A DNA stretch of 64,000 bases from Corynebacterium atrinae (GTDB taxonomy: Bacteria > Actinomycetota > Actinomycetes > Mycobacteriales > Mycobacteriaceae). This document shows positions 16,769 to 25,609 of this stretch, piece by piece; position 1 is the first letter of the stretch; each line of letters starts with the position of its first letter. The notes beneath the pieces are model-generated. The model worked only from the letters and a program-made list of their open reading frames with translations, had not been told where the DNA came from and did no database searches. Location of the stretch: assembly GCF_030408455.1 (NCBI RefSeq), contig NZ_CP046977.1:62001-126000 (forward strand), written 5' to 3'. Made by a program: the position numbers and the translations under genes.

Positions 16769-18122
16769 GTGGTGTCGACTCATGCGACCTCCTGAGTGGA
16801 TTCGCCGGCATCGATGACGGTGGCGCTCATCATGGCCTTCGTCTGCTCCAGTGCCGTGAGCGACATGTAGCGCTTCTGCTGTATCCAATCGTCATGCTGC
16901 TCGGCCAGGACCGCGCCCACCAGACGCACCACGGCGTCCCGGTTGGGGAAGATCCCGACGACGTCGGTACGCCGGCGGATCTCCCGGTTCAGCCGCTCGG
17001 TGGGGTTATTCGACCAGACTTTTTTCCACACGCTCTTCGGGGCGTGGGTGAAGGCCAACAGCTCGTCTAGGGACTCCTCCAGGTAGTCGGCTACGTGCGG
17101 GAACTTCTGCTCGCAGAAGGTCACGACTTCGCGGGTCTGGGCCCACACCGATGCTGCATCCGGTTGCTGGAAGATCGTGTGGAACATCGCCGATAATGTC
17201 GGCCACTGCGTCTTCGACACCAGCCCGGACAGGTTCTTCGCAAAATGAGTGCGGCACCGCTGCCACGACGCATTCGGCAGGACCTCGCCGATCGCGTGCT
17301 GGATACCCACGTGCGCATCACTGGTGACCAGGTACACCTCATCTAGGCCCCGGGCCTTGAGATCGCGGAAGAAGCCGGTCCATGAGGCGACTGACTCGGA
17401 TGTGGCGACCTGCATGCCCAGCAATTCCCGGTAGCCTTCGGCGTTGACGCCGGTGGCCAGCAGCACGGAGGTCTTGACCACCCGTCCGCCTTCGCGGACT
17501 TTCATGGTTAGGGCGTCACACGAGACGTAGAGATACGGGCTGGTATCCAGCGGCCGGGTGCGGAAATCCTCCACCATGGAGTCAAGATCCTTGGCCATCT
17601 CGGATACCTGCGACTTCGACAGGTTGGATATCCCGAGGGTGGCGACCAGGTCGTTCATCCTGCGGGTGGACACGCCCTTCAGGTAGCAAGTGGCGATGAC
17701 GGTGGTCAGGGCCCGTTCGGCTCGGGTGCGTCGTTCTAGCAGCCAGTCCGGAAAGAATGAGCCGGTGCGCAGCTTCGGCACGGCGACATCCACGGTGCCG
17801 ACGCGGGTGTCGAGGTCGCGGTGGCGGTAGCCATTGCGGACGTTGACGCGAGCATCACTGGTGGTGGCGTAATCGGCGCCGCAGACCTGGTCGGCCTGGG
17901 TCGACAGAATCTGGTTGATGAAGCTTTGGAGCATCTCGCGCATCAGGTCCGGCGAGGCCTGGGAGAGTAGATCGTCGAGGTAGGTGGTCGGGTCGATAGA
18001 ATGGGGGCCAGCGGCCATCGTGGGTTCCCTTTCGAGGAGAGGTAAGAGTTGATTCGAAAGGTACTGCGGTGGTCGCCCACATTTTCTCTGGGGGTCGTCA
18101 CCGGCAGTTACAGATACACCAC
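16769..18122 (-). mobile_element. IS256-family insertion sequence (boundaries tentative)
   Basis: A complete transposase gene is flanked by GTGGTGT (16769-16775) and its inverse ACACCAC (18116-18122). This would give an element of 1354 bp, a normal IS256-family size. Beyond these 7 bases the two ends match poorly and no target duplication of the flanks was found, so the boundaries are a best guess. Confidence 0.55.
16780..18018 (-). CDS. IS256-family (Mutator-type) transposase
   Basis: A 412-residue DDE transposase, full length for the family with no internal stop. Catalytic residues can be placed in YVSCDALTMK (first Asp), LVTSDAHVG (second Asp) and NNPTERLNREI (Glu), with the C/D-x2-H type motif near RCRTHFAKN. 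The N-terminal part VRNGYRHRDLDTRVG is typical of the family. The element sits beside the ferritin/small-RNA locus, and its strand is opposite to both flanking genes. It is likely functional as far as the reading frame shows. Confidence 0.95.
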   Translation of the reverse strand: MAAGPHSIDPTTYLDDLLSQASPDLMREMLQSFINQILSTQADQVCGADYATTSDARVNVRNGYRHRDLDTRVGTVDVAVPKLRTGSFFPDWLLERRTRAERALTTVIATCYLKGVSTRRMNDLVATLGISNLSKSQVSEMAKDLDSMVEDFRTRPLDTSPYLYVSCDALTMKVREGGRVVKTSVLLATGVNAEGYRELLGMQVATSESVASWTGFFRDLKARGLDEVYLVTSDAHVGIQHAIGEVLPNASWQRCRTHFAKNLSGLVSKTQWPTLSAMFHTIFQQPDAASVWAQTREVVTFCEQKFPHVADYLEESLDELLAFTHAPKSVWKKVWSNNPTERLNREIRRRTDVVGIFPNRDAVVRLVGAVLAEQHDDWIQQKRYMSLTALEQTKAMMSATVIDAGESTQEVA

Positions 18123-18393
18123 GCTAGAGGACGTAACCCCTTCAGGTGCGCAGCTGCGCGTAGAAGTGTCCCGCTTGAGCAGGACTCAGGGAGCTAGCTC
18201 CTTTCTATTTATGCTGTTCAGAGGGGATAAAGTGTGCGCAGCTGCGCGCGGCGACGGGTGAAGATACGGCGACGGCCACCTGGGTGGGGCTCCTGGGGAG
18301 TAGGGCATGAGCTGGAAGAACGGGGTGGGAAAAGCTTGAGACTGCCGGAAGCGGGGAACGGCACTATCCTCGCTTGAGAGGAGGACATTCATA
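18123..18393. promoter_or_regulatory. Upstream region of amn with two GCGCAGCTGCGC palindromes
   Basis: No gene is seen. The 13-mer TGCGCAGCTGCGC occurs at 18147-18159 and 18235-18247. TATCCT at 18365-18370 may serve as a -10 and AGGAGG at 18379-18384 is the ribosome site for the GTG start at 18394. Confidence 0.5.
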
Positions 18394-19821
18394 GTGAGTG
18401 ATCAGGAACTGACCCGGGTGGTAGATGTTGAGGGGGCCGTCGAGAAGCTTGTTGAGCTGTATGATCGCTCGGCATCCTTGGCGCGCGCGGTCCTGGAGGA
18501 CGGGACTTACGAGGCTTATCGGGACGTGGTCTATCCCAAGCTCGTCGTCGATGTGAAGGAATGGCATCCCATCGACCGCTCCGAGCCTTTCGGATATGTC
18601 GATGAGGCGGGACGGTATTCCGCCACCTTGTCCAAGCCGCACCTCATGCGAAACTACCTTTTCGAACAATTGGCGCGGCTGACAGGCAACTACCCGTGCG
18701 ACATCTACGTGGGGCCCTCCAATGTGCGCATACCCCCGGAGTACATCCGGGGAGTGGAGGGGATCTCGGAGGCCCGCAGGGCGGGCGACGCTGCGGAGTG
18801 CATTCCTCGGCCGACGCTGGATCACGTTCATGACGGGATCGTCGATAGTGATTGGGAAGCTTTCCACGGGTCTGAGAAGCCGCTCTTCCACTTTGGGCCC
18901 CAACGATTCGATATCGCGTGTGCGCGGATTGAGCACTACACCGGCATTGAGGTGGAGTCGCTGCAGAAATACATCCTCTTTACCAACTACGACATGCACA
19001 CCACGGAGTTCGTCAGCTTTGGTGTTGAACAGTTGGCGGCCGAGAATTCTCGCTACACCTCACTAGTCCTGCCGTCCGGTTCGCGGATTAGCCGTGATCA
19101 CGCGGCTCGGCTCGATGACACGGAGCTTGACCTCGGTTCGAACTATCAGATGCCGCGCTACGACCTGTGTACTCGCGACGGCGATGGCATCACGATGCTC
19201 AACATCGGAGTGGGCCCCTCGAACGCTAAGACCATCACCGACTGTCTCGCCGTGCTCCGGCCCGAGGCGTGGATCATGATTGGTCACTGCGCGGGTCTGG
19301 ACGGGCGCATGCGCATCGGCGATCTCATCCTTGGTAACGCTTATCAGCGGCAAGACGGGATCCTCAATGAGCGCATCCCGCGGGACATCCCGATCCCTGC
19401 GGTCCCGGAGATTCAACGGGCGCTGGAGAACTCCGTCGACGCGATCTACGGCGATGACAAGGCGCTCATGCGCACCGGCACGGTCCTATCCACCGACGAC
19501 CGCAACTGGGAGTGGAAAACCCCGCGGGAGCTGTGGGAATGGTTACGCGGATCGACAGCTGCGGCCGTCGATATGGAATCCTGCGCGCTGGCGACGAATG
19601 GCTACCGCTATCGGATTCCTTATGGAACCTTGTTGTCCGTCTCCGACTTGCCGCTGCACGCCGTGCCCAAATTGCCGGCCCAGGCGCAGGCGTTCTACTC
19701 CAATTCCAAGGAGGCCCACGTCATGTGCGCGGTCAGGTCCATGGAGGTGTTGGCGCGAAATCCCGAGCGGCTGCGCACGAGGAAGCTGCGTCGCACGATT
19801 GGTGAGGTGCCGTTTAGATAG
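18394..19821 (+). CDS. amn: AMP nucleosidase
   Basis: A 475-residue enzyme that hydrolyses AMP to adenine and ribose 5-phosphate, a purine salvage and adenylate-control step in the cytoplasm. The N-terminal AMP nucleosidase domain (through about residue 170) includes LSKPHLMRNYL and YVGPSNVRIPPEY. The C-terminal nucleoside-phosphorylase-like domain has GHCAGLDGRM and AAAVDMESCALATNGYR. Length is that of the E. coli-type enzyme. GTG 18394 is preceded by AGGAGG at 9 bases. Gene neighbours give no further functional hint. Confidence 0.93.
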   Translation: MSDQELTRVVDVEGAVEKLVELYDRSASLARAVLEDGTYEAYRDVVYPKLVVDVKEWHPIDRSEPFGYVDEAGRYSATLSKPHLMRNYLFEQLARLTGNYPCDIYVGPSNVRIPPEYIRGVEGISEARRAGDAAECIPRPTLDHVHDGIVDSDWEAFHGSEKPLFHFGPQRFDIACARIEHYTGIEVESLQKYILFTNYDMHTTEFVSFGVEQLAAENSRYTSLVLPSGSRISRDHAARLDDTELDLGSNYQMPRYDLCTRDGDGITMLNIGVGPSNAKTITDCLAVLRPEAWIMIGHCAGLDGRMRIGDLILGNAYQRQDGILNERIPRDIPIPAVPEIQRALENSVDAIYGDDKALMRTGTVLSTDDRNWEWKTPRELWEWLRGSTAAAVDMESCALATNGYRYRIPYGTLLSVSDLPLHAVPKLPAQAQAFYSNSKEAHVMCAVRSMEVLARNPERLRTRKLRRTIGEVPFR

Positions 19822-19919
19822 CTAGCTGGCGAACCGACGTTCGAGCATCTCTGAGGCCATGTTGGCACCCTGCGCGATAGTGGCGGCAAGCAGGAACCAA
19901 CAGCCAAAGGAGAAGCGCC
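19822..19919 (-). other. Short open minus-strand stretch, possible gene remnant
   Basis: Reading minus from about 19917 to a TAG at 19822 gives WRFSFGCWFLLAATIAQGAN followed by MASEMLERRFAS. It has membrane-helix-like composition but no usable start: the frame is closed by a stop about 9 codons further upstream, inside the RNase H gene. It may be a decayed 3' end of a small membrane protein gene, or coincidence. Confidence 0.25.
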
Positions 19920-20849
19920 ATGAGTACGGTCCACATTCCAGTCGCTAGCATTCAGCATTGCTTCTTTCCGAAGCGTGACGGTGCTCCGGCTCGCCAGTTG
20001 ATCACCTACGCGGTTGACGGAGTGGCCGACGTTCATTGGTACGCCGTGGAGGAGGGCGGGGACAGGGAGCGCATCGGCCGGGAGAATGTCATCGAGACGT
20101 TTTTGCACCTGTGGCACGCACACCAGGAGACCGGCCTCATAATCTATGTTGTTGATTCCATGGTGCGCCGCTTGCTCAAGGAGGAGGCTGCGCGCTTTCC
20201 CGGACTGCATGTGCGTCAGGTTGTTACTGGTCAGCGGTTGGAGGAGACTGCCCGACGCTGCGCGGAGCGGTTCCACACCGAGTGCGCTGCCGAGGAGTGG
20301 AAGGCCGTGCCGCCGCTGGTGATAGCTACCGACGCTTCCCGTGGGTTCTCTGGGAAGCTCACGGGATTGGGCGCGGCCAACTCCTCCGGCGAGATCGCTT
20401 CCACGACCATCCAGACGCCGTCGATAGTGGCGGGGGAGTTTGCCGCCGTGGATCTGGCGTTGCAGAAGTGGTGGTGCCAGGCGCCTATCATCCACATCCT
20501 CACCGACTCACAAGTTGTGTGGCGGCGGCTGAATGGCTCGGACCGGGTGGGGCGGACGTCGAGAAGCAATGAGGAGAAGCTCTGCATTCGACGAGTCGAT
20601 GCGGTGCGCGCCAGGGGAGTGGAGCTTCGGGTGCATTGGGTTCGCGGGCACAATGGGCACGTTCTCAATGATTGTGCAGATCGCTTAGCGATGGCCGCCC
20701 GCCGCAGCGTGCAGTTTCGGCTCGGCCCCGAAGGGGACAAGGTCCCCAATCGGCTGCGCGCGGAGTTGGCTGAGGCACTCAAGCCCGGACTCGAATTGGT
20801 ACCGGCATCACGCTCCCGCGACTTTCGCCCGGCTGTGAAGGCGGGTTAG
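19920..20849 (+). CDS. RNase HI-like protein with unassigned N-terminal domain
   Basis: A 309-residue protein. The C-terminal half is an RNase H fold: LVIATDASRG (first Asp), VAGEFAAVDLAL (Glu), HILTDSQVVW (second Asp), HWVRGHNGHVLNDCADRLA (His loop and last Asp), so the four acidic catalytic residues appear intact. The first 130 residues form a separate domain I do not recognise. RNase HI enzymes cut RNA in RNA:DNA hybrids; the extra domain may add specificity. GGAGAAGCGCC precedes the ATG. Its stop interlocks with the CPBP protease gene (TTAG). Confidence 0.78.
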   Translation: MSTVHIPVASIQHCFFPKRDGAPARQLITYAVDGVADVHWYAVEEGGDRERIGRENVIETFLHLWHAHQETGLIIYVVDSMVRRLLKEEAARFPGLHVRQVVTGQRLEETARRCAERFHTECAAEEWKAVPPLVIATDASRGFSGKLTGLGAANSSGEIASTTIQTPSIVAGEFAAVDLALQKWWCQAPIIHILTDSQVVWRRLNGSDRVGRTSRSNEEKLCIRRVDAVRARGVELRVHWVRGHNGHVLNDCADRLAMAARRSVQFRLGPEGDKVPNRLRAELAEALKPGLELVPASRSRDFRPAVKAG

Positions 20850-21631
20850 GCCCCGGTTTCTACGCCGAGGAGTCGGAGGATGATAATCAAAGCCAAGCCG
20901 CCGTAAGTAAGGGTGGCGTTGTTGACTAGGTGCATGAGCGCGGGCAGCCAGGCATTTCTGGTCCAGATGAACACGAGGTTCATGAGAAGGCCCGCGAACA
21001 TGTACGGAATCGTGTCCACGATGCCACCGTTGAAGTTCCAATAGTGGATGAGGCCGAAGAGGATGCTGTTGGCCAGCGTGGCGGCGATCAGCTTCAGCGC
21101 GTTGCCCCACACGGGCAACTTGGCCAGCAGGGTGTAGCGGAACACTACTTCCTCGATGAACACCGTGATGTTCGGGGAGAGCATGACAAAGGCGATTATT
21201 GCCAGGGTCGGCCACGATGCCGTCAGGGGATCTGGAGAAGTGTCGGCGGAAACGTCACTGCTGGGTGCGGGGCCGGAGAGGGGAATCCCCGCCACGTTCA
21301 TTATTTGGCGGGTGATGGCGATGGCAACCTGCAGGCCGATTGCTCCGGCAAGGACGACGGCCGCGCTCCGCCACGGGGCACGTTTCACAGCGGCCCAGTG
21401 GGCACGGAACATGGGCGCGTAGCCGAAGATCAGCGCGGCGCCAATGAACAGGCGGAACACGGAGTCGGTGCTGGCTGCGACGAGCGGGGAGAGCGGGGTG
21501 AGGTGCAGGAGGAAACCAGACAGCAAGATGGCGGGGATGGAGGCAAGCGCGAAGGCGTCCCACCGGCCCCAGCGCCGATCCTCGCTCGACGTATCTGGGC
21601 GAACCGCTGTGGTGAATCTAGCTTTGGGCAT
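20846..21631 (-). CDS. CPBP family intramembrane metalloprotease
   Basis: A 261-residue membrane protein with about seven hydrophobic segments. The CPBP/Abi motifs are present: IEEVVFRYTLL (glutamate pair plus Arg), FGLIHYWNF and MHLVNNATL (histidine-containing motif). Such proteins are Rce1-related proteases, in bacteria often linked with bacteriocin immunity or maturation, but no peptide gene was found here. The first 25 residues are polar and charged. The gene faces away from the DtxR-box gene and converges with the RNase H gene. Confidence 0.85.
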   Translation of the reverse strand: MPKARFTTAVRPDTSSEDRRWGRWDAFALASIPAILLSGFLLHLTPLSPLVAASTDSVFRLFIGAALIFGYAPMFRAHWAAVKRAPWRSAAVVLAGAIGLQVAIAITRQIMNVAGIPLSGPAPSSDVSADTSPDPLTASWPTLAIIAFVMLSPNITVFIEEVVFRYTLLAKLPVWGNALKLIAATLANSILFGLIHYWNFNGGIVDTIPYMFAGLLMNLVFIWTRNAWLPALMHLVNNATLTYGGLALIIILRLLGVETGA

Positions 21632-21713
21632 CTTTTAAGCGTAGCGGGTTAGTTTCCGGCGGCCGCAAGTCTTTCGCAGGGGGTGGGGTGGCGAAAGAAT
21701 CTGTGGGAGGCAC

Positions 21714-21764
21714 TTGACTCACCACGCCAGCTGTTCTAGGTTAGCCTTACCTTAGGTTAGGGAG
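21714..21764 (+). promoter_or_regulatory. Iron-controlled promoter with DtxR-type box
   Basis: TTGACT (21714-21719) and TAGGTT (21737-21742) are 17 bases apart. CTAGGTTAGCCTTACCTTA (21736-21754) matches 15 of 19 DtxR consensus positions and covers the -10. GGGAG at 21760-21764 is the ribosome site. Confidence 0.75.
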
Positions 21765-21772
21765 AATCGCTT

Positions 21773-22546
21773 ATGTTGAGTGCCACCACTTACGCAGAGA
21801 GCTTGGCTCGACGCATCTTCCACGGCGCCGGCGCATTGTCGCTGGTGCCTTATCGCGTCGACTCCACAGCGCATCTCCCGGTATTGGCCCATGGCATCAA
21901 TGACCAAGGTCAGCTCGTGGTGGCCTGCGCCGCGGCCGATGCGGAGCGCATGGGAGATCGTGTGGGGGAGACGGCGGTACGCGTCGATGGGATTAGGAAG
22001 TCCCTCGAGTTCGACGTGGACATCACTGTCGCCAGCCTGCATGCCCTCGCGGACCTCACGTGGGTTGCGGCCGAGGAGGCGGGGCTCGACGTCGATCCCA
22101 GCCCGTACCTAAGGTTCGGAGTGCTCAAGCTGGATAACGTGTTCATCCGCGGGCCGCAGGGCACCACGCGTGCATCCTTCGATGAGCTCGTCGGAACAAC
22201 GCTGGACTCACGGGAGCTGGATACCCGCGAGCTTGATGCCCGCGAGCAGGTCGATCGCCTCCCGGTGTGGCGTCAGTCCCAGCTCATTGATGATGTACTC
22301 GGCGGAAGCCTCCCCGGCATCATCCTGGCCGATCGGGTGCAGCCCCTGTGTTCTTCGCATCACTTCCGCCTGTGGGTCGCGGACGTTGATCCCCGCGGAA
22401 TTGTCCTGCTCAAGGCTACCGACGAGCGGGTCACCACCGTCCTCGTTCCGTTCGCCGAGCGCGCCACCACCATTGAAGACTTGGCTCGGGCAGTCGATGC
22501 TCTGGCCGTACCCACCTCGGACCGGAACGCCTCTTCGCGTATCTGA
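21773..22546 (+). CDS. Iron-regulated protein of unknown function, possibly haem-utilisation-like
   Basis: A 257-residue soluble protein. I do not recognise it with certainty. The first 110 residues (ARRIFHGAGALSLVP, LVVACAAADAERMGDRV) recall FMN split-barrel or DUF2470-type haem-iron utilisation proteins; residues 145-175 contain an unusual run of RELDTRELDAREQVDR repeats. The best evidence for its role is the promoter, where a DtxR-type box overlaps the -10, so it should be made under iron limitation. A strong terminator follows, making it a single-gene unit. Confidence 0.75.
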   Translation: MLSATTYAESLARRIFHGAGALSLVPYRVDSTAHLPVLAHGINDQGQLVVACAAADAERMGDRVGETAVRVDGIRKSLEFDVDITVASLHALADLTWVAAEEAGLDVDPSPYLRFGVLKLDNVFIRGPQGTTRASFDELVGTTLDSRELDTRELDAREQVDRLPVWRQSQLIDDVLGGSLPGIILADRVQPLCSSHHFRLWVADVDPRGIVLLKATDERVTTVLVPFAERATTIEDLARAVDALAVPTSDRNASSRI

Positions 22547-22562
22547 TAACCGGAAACCGAGG

Positions 22563-22603
22563 AACGCGCGGAACCCCTCACTGAAGGGTTCCGCGCGTTT
22601 TCT
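22563..22603 (+). terminator. Intrinsic terminator
   Basis: A perfect 14-bp stem (22563-22576 with 22586-22599), a 9-base loop and TTTTCTCT follow the iron-regulated gene. Confidence 0.9.
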
Positions 22604-22625
22604 CTAGCTTTGATGCTTGCCGCAA

Positions 22626-22904
22626 CTAGCGGGCGGCGTAGCTGGCGCAGTTGGCGGCTTCACCAACGATGTCGATGCCAGCGGAGGTGCACATGAGGTT
22701 TTCGTTGTGCTTACAGTCGAGTCGTTGACACGCTCCGACGTGCCCATCAGCGGTGTCGAGTCCAGCGCGCAGGTCCAAGGTGGAGAAAGTTCCACAGGCA
22801 GCGGCGTCGGTGCCGCCGACGGTGATGGCAAAAGCGGTGCAGCCATCATTGTTGAAGGCGCAGGCGGTGGTGGTGCAGGAAGAGACCTTGGTGATGGTGG
22901 ACAT
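22626..22904 (-). CDS. DUF1540 cysteine-rich small protein (two repeats)
   Basis: A 92-residue protein with eight cysteines at residues 10, 15, 22, 37, 59, 64, 72 and 86. They form two copies of a C-x4-C-x6/7-C-x13/14-C repeat, the DUF1540 pattern. The first repeat contains TACAFNNDGC. The function of DUF1540 is not established; the spacing suggests metal or iron-sulfur binding. AAGGAG precedes the ATG, and a promoter with a partial DtxR-like half site lies upstream. Its position beside an iron-regulated gene fits a metal-related role, which is inference. Confidence 0.85.
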   Translation of the reverse strand: MSTITKVSSCTTTACAFNNDGCTAFAITVGGTDAAACGTFSTLDLRAGLDTADGHVGACQRLDCKHNENLMCTSAGIDIVGEAANCASYAAR

Positions 22905-22962
22905 GATGCGTTTCTCCTTGGATGTGAGATCTTCGGGTGTCTACGCGTATCTGATGTCCCCC

Positions 22963-23004
22963 ATGCTAGGTATCATGACCTGGGGAAACAAGGAAGGTTA
23001 GGCT
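22963..23004 (-). promoter_or_regulatory. Promoter of the DUF1540 gene with partial DtxR-like half-site
   Basis: On the minus strand TTGTTT (22986-22991) and TAGCAT (22963-22968) are 17 bases apart. Just upstream, AGGTTAGGCT (22995-23004) matches one half of the DtxR consensus exactly, but the other half is poor (about 12 of 19 overall). Confidence 0.45.
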
Positions 23005-23015
23005 GCCTTGCGGGC

Positions 23016-23025
23016 GTCGATAAGC
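23016..23025 (+). repeat. Noncoding copy of the iterated motif GTCGATAAGC
   Basis: This is the only one of 19 exact copies in the window that lies outside a gene, just 3' of the lldR-type gene. Its flank GCGGGC matches the extended consensus. The other copies and counts are given in the findings. Confidence 0.7.
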
Positions 23026-23027
23026 AA

Positions 23028-23744
23028 TTAGTCCCTGTTGGGAAGCAGACTGTAGAACCACAGGATGTGCTCTTCCAATGCGATGGAGGCGTCCTCGCCA
23101 CGGCGCTCGCGCACGGCGTGGAAGATCTCATGGTGCTGTTCCTGCAGGGAACGCTTGATTTCGGGCCAACGGCTCACTTCGGCGACGGTCTCCTGCACGT
23201 AGCCGATTGTGGCCTGGCGGAGGGAGTCCATCATGGTTTCCACGACGACGTTGCCGGTGAGGGAGGCGAGCTGGACGTGGAACTCGGCGTCGTGGCGGTG
23301 GAAGTCGTCGGCGGGCAGCTCGGGATTGTCCATGAGCTCCAGCAGTGAAGCCGCCCGGGTAAGGCAGGCCTCCCGCAGATCTGAGTCGGGGGCCACCGCG
23401 GCCTCAAGTGCGGACTGGGTTTCCAGCAGCACGCGGGTGTTGACGATGTCTCGCACCGGCAGCGCCCGCGTGGCCACATGCATCCGCAGTGCCCAGGCGA
23501 GGGCGGCGGAGGGTTCGGAAATCACCACGGCCCCGGCGTTCGGGCCAGAGCCCGTAGAGGAACGGACGAGCCCCATCGCATCGAGGACACGGATGGCCTC
23601 GCGCACGGAGGCGCGGGAAATGCCGAAGTCCTCGGCGAGCTGGCGCTCGGCCGGCAACTTATCGCCGACCGAGATCTCACCGGAACGCAGGCGCGCTTCC
23701 AACCAGTCGAGGACGATGGAGTAAGCGCGGGTGGGGGCTGCCAT
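23028..23744 (-). CDS. lldR: GntR/FadR-family regulator of lactate genes (LldR-type)
   Basis: A 238-residue regulator with an N-terminal winged helix (GDKLPAERQLAEDFGISRAS, then VREAIRVLDAMGLV, residues 22-65) and an all-helical FadR/FCD C-terminal effector domain with metal-type histidines (HRHDAEFH, QEQHHEIFHAV). It follows the lactate permease gene on the same strand and faces lutABC. TGGTC-N-GACCA palindromes occur in the shared control region and match the FadR-subfamily operator pattern. By analogy L-lactate should release it from DNA. Confidence 0.88.
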   Translation of the reverse strand: MAAPTRAYSIVLDWLEARLRSGEISVGDKLPAERQLAEDFGISRASVREAIRVLDAMGLVRSSTGSGPNAGAVVISEPSAALAWALRMHVATRALPVRDIVNTRVLLETQSALEAAVAPDSDLREACLTRAASLLELMDNPELPADDFHRHDAEFHVQLASLTGNVVVETMMDSLRQATIGYVQETVAEVSRWPEIKRSLQEQHHEIFHAVRERRGEDASIALEEHILWFYSLLPNRD

Positions 23745-23828
23745 GGCAGGGGGACTCCTTGACTACTGCTTGAAAGGGCCCTTGTAGAAGGTCCAGGAGA
23801 ACATTCTAAGCAAGAACCCAGGGCTCCC

Positions 23829-25499
23829 TTAAGCGGGGGGCAGCATCCAGGCCAGGACGTTGGACTGGAGGAAGACCAAGCAGCACAGCAGGAGGAGCAG
23901 GCCGAGGGACCACCAGACGACGGAGCGGAAGATGGCGGATTCCTTGCCTTCCATGCCGACGGCGGTGGCGGCGATGGCGAGGGACTGCGGGGAGATCATC
24001 TTGCCCACGACGCCACCGGAGGTGTTGGCGGCGGTCATGAGGTAGGGATCGAGGCCGGCGCCGGTGGCAGCGGTCTTCTGCAGGTTTGCGAACAATGCGT
24101 TGGCGGAGGTGTCCGAGCCGGTGACGGCGGTACCGAGCCAGCCGAGGACCGGGGCGAAGAAGGCGAAGGCAGCGCCAGCGCCTGCGACCCAGGTGCCGAT
24201 GGAGATGGTCTGGCCGGAGAAGTTCATCACGTAGGCCAGGGCGAGCACGCTCATGATGGTGAGGCCGGACCAGCGCATCTTCCAGAAGGAGCGGCCGATC
24301 TCCGCGAGGGCATTGCCGATGGAGAGCTTGAAGCGGCCATTGCCATTGAACGAGGCGTAGATGACGGCCACGAGCAGGCCGGAGATGAGCAGTAGGGTGC
24401 CGGGGCTGGACAGCCACTGGAACTTGTAGATGGTGCCGGTGATGGGCTCGCCAGCTGCGTTGAGCAGGCGACCGTCGAGGCCCGGCCACGGGATCTTGAC
24501 GTCGGTGGCGGCGAGTGCGGCAGGGATGTTAACACCCCAGGTCCACAGCTTGGCCACGCCGAAGACGGCGACGACGAGGACGTAGGGGAGGACGGCCATC
24601 CACACGCGGCCCGGAGTGAGGGACTCCGGTGCCGGGGGCTTTTCCACGCCGAGGCTCTCCCGGACGCGGTCGGAGCCACGCGGGTGCCAGAAACGGAGCA
24701 GGACAACGGCGGAGGCGAGGCCAGCGAGGGCGGCGACGACGTCGGTGAGCTCGTAGGAGAAGTGGGTGGAGGTCCACCACTGGGCGATGGCGAAAGAGGC
24801 GCCGATGACAAGCGCTGCGGGCCAGGCTTCCTTGATGCCGCGCACACCGTCAATGATCAGCAGCAGAATGAATGGCACCATGACGGCGAAGAAGGGAGCC
24901 TGGTGTCCGACGACGGCGCCGATGTGGGCGGAGTCGAGGCCGGTGATGGTGCCGGCGGTGGTGATCGGGATGGCCACGGCACCGAAGGCCACGGGGGCGG
25001 TGTTGGCGATGAGCACGACGGTGGCGGTCTTGAGCGGCTTGAGGCCCAGCGCCAGAATCATCGTCGCGGTGATGGCCACGGGGGCGCCGAAGCCAGCGAG
25101 GGCCTCGAGTAGTCCGCCGAAGCAGAAGGCAATGAGGATGGCCTGAATGCGCAGGTCACCGCCGCCGATGGTGTCAAAGATCGTACGCATGTCCTCGAAA
25201 CGTCCCGAAAGGACCGTGACCTGGTAGAACCAGAGGGCGAGGACGACGATCCAGACGATGGGGAAGAAGCCGAACACGGCGCCTTGGGACGCCGAGAGCA
25301 TGGCCAGGTCCCACGGCATCCCGAAACCGAAGATGGCAACGAGGATGGCGACGGCCAAGGCGGTCAGACCCGATACGTGCGCTCGCGCCTTTACCGCGAG
25401 CAGCATGACGAAGAAGGTGATCAGGGGCAATGTGCCGACGAGGGCCGAGACGGCGAGACTGCCGCCGACGGCGTCGGTTAGCGCGGTATAGGTGCTCAC
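23829..25499 (-). CDS. lctP: L-lactate permease
   Basis: A 556-residue LctP-family membrane transporter with 12-14 hydrophobic segments. It imports lactate, the substrate for the divergent LutABC complex. Family features include FCFGGLLEALAGFGAPVAIT near residue 130 and AVTGSDTSANALF near 460. The start is GTG 25499, supported by AGGAGA 6 bases upstream, rather than ATG 25538, which would lie inside the operators. The regulator gene follows 84 bases downstream, probably in the same transcript. Confidence 0.92.
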   Translation of the reverse strand: MSTYTALTDAVGGSLAVSALVGTLPLITFFVMLLAVKARAHVSGLTALAVAILVAIFGFGMPWDLAMLSASQGAVFGFFPIVWIVVLALWFYQVTVLSGRFEDMRTIFDTIGGGDLRIQAILIAFCFGGLLEALAGFGAPVAITATMILALGLKPLKTATVVLIANTAPVAFGAVAIPITTAGTITGLDSAHIGAVVGHQAPFFAVMVPFILLLIIDGVRGIKEAWPAALVIGASFAIAQWWTSTHFSYELTDVVAALAGLASAVVLLRFWHPRGSDRVRESLGVEKPPAPESLTPGRVWMAVLPYVLVVAVFGVAKLWTWGVNIPAALAATDVKIPWPGLDGRLLNAAGEPITGTIYKFQWLSSPGTLLLISGLLVAVIYASFNGNGRFKLSIGNALAEIGRSFWKMRWSGLTIMSVLALAYVMNFSGQTISIGTWVAGAGAAFAFFAPVLGWLGTAVTGSDTSANALFANLQKTAATGAGLDPYLMTAANTSGGVVGKMISPQSLAIAATAVGMEGKESAIFRSVVWWSLGLLLLLCCLVFLQSNVLAWMLPPA

Positions 25500-25520
25500 G
25501 CGTGTCTCCTGTGAATCCGT

Positions 25521-25551
25521 AGAGTATGGCCTGACCACTATGGTCAGTCCA
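25521..25551 (-). promoter_or_regulatory. lctP promoter with two LldR-type operators
   Basis: TGGCCTGACCA (25527-25537) and TGGTCAGTCCA (25541-25551) are imperfect copies of TGGTCTGACCA. TACTCT on the minus strand (25521-25526) is a likely -10 just downstream, so bound regulator would cover the promoter. Confidence 0.7.
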
Positions 25552-25609
25552 CAGAGACGTTATATGGCACGGGTCACAGCGTCAAGTAGATCGAGGGGGC
25601 ATCACTAAC

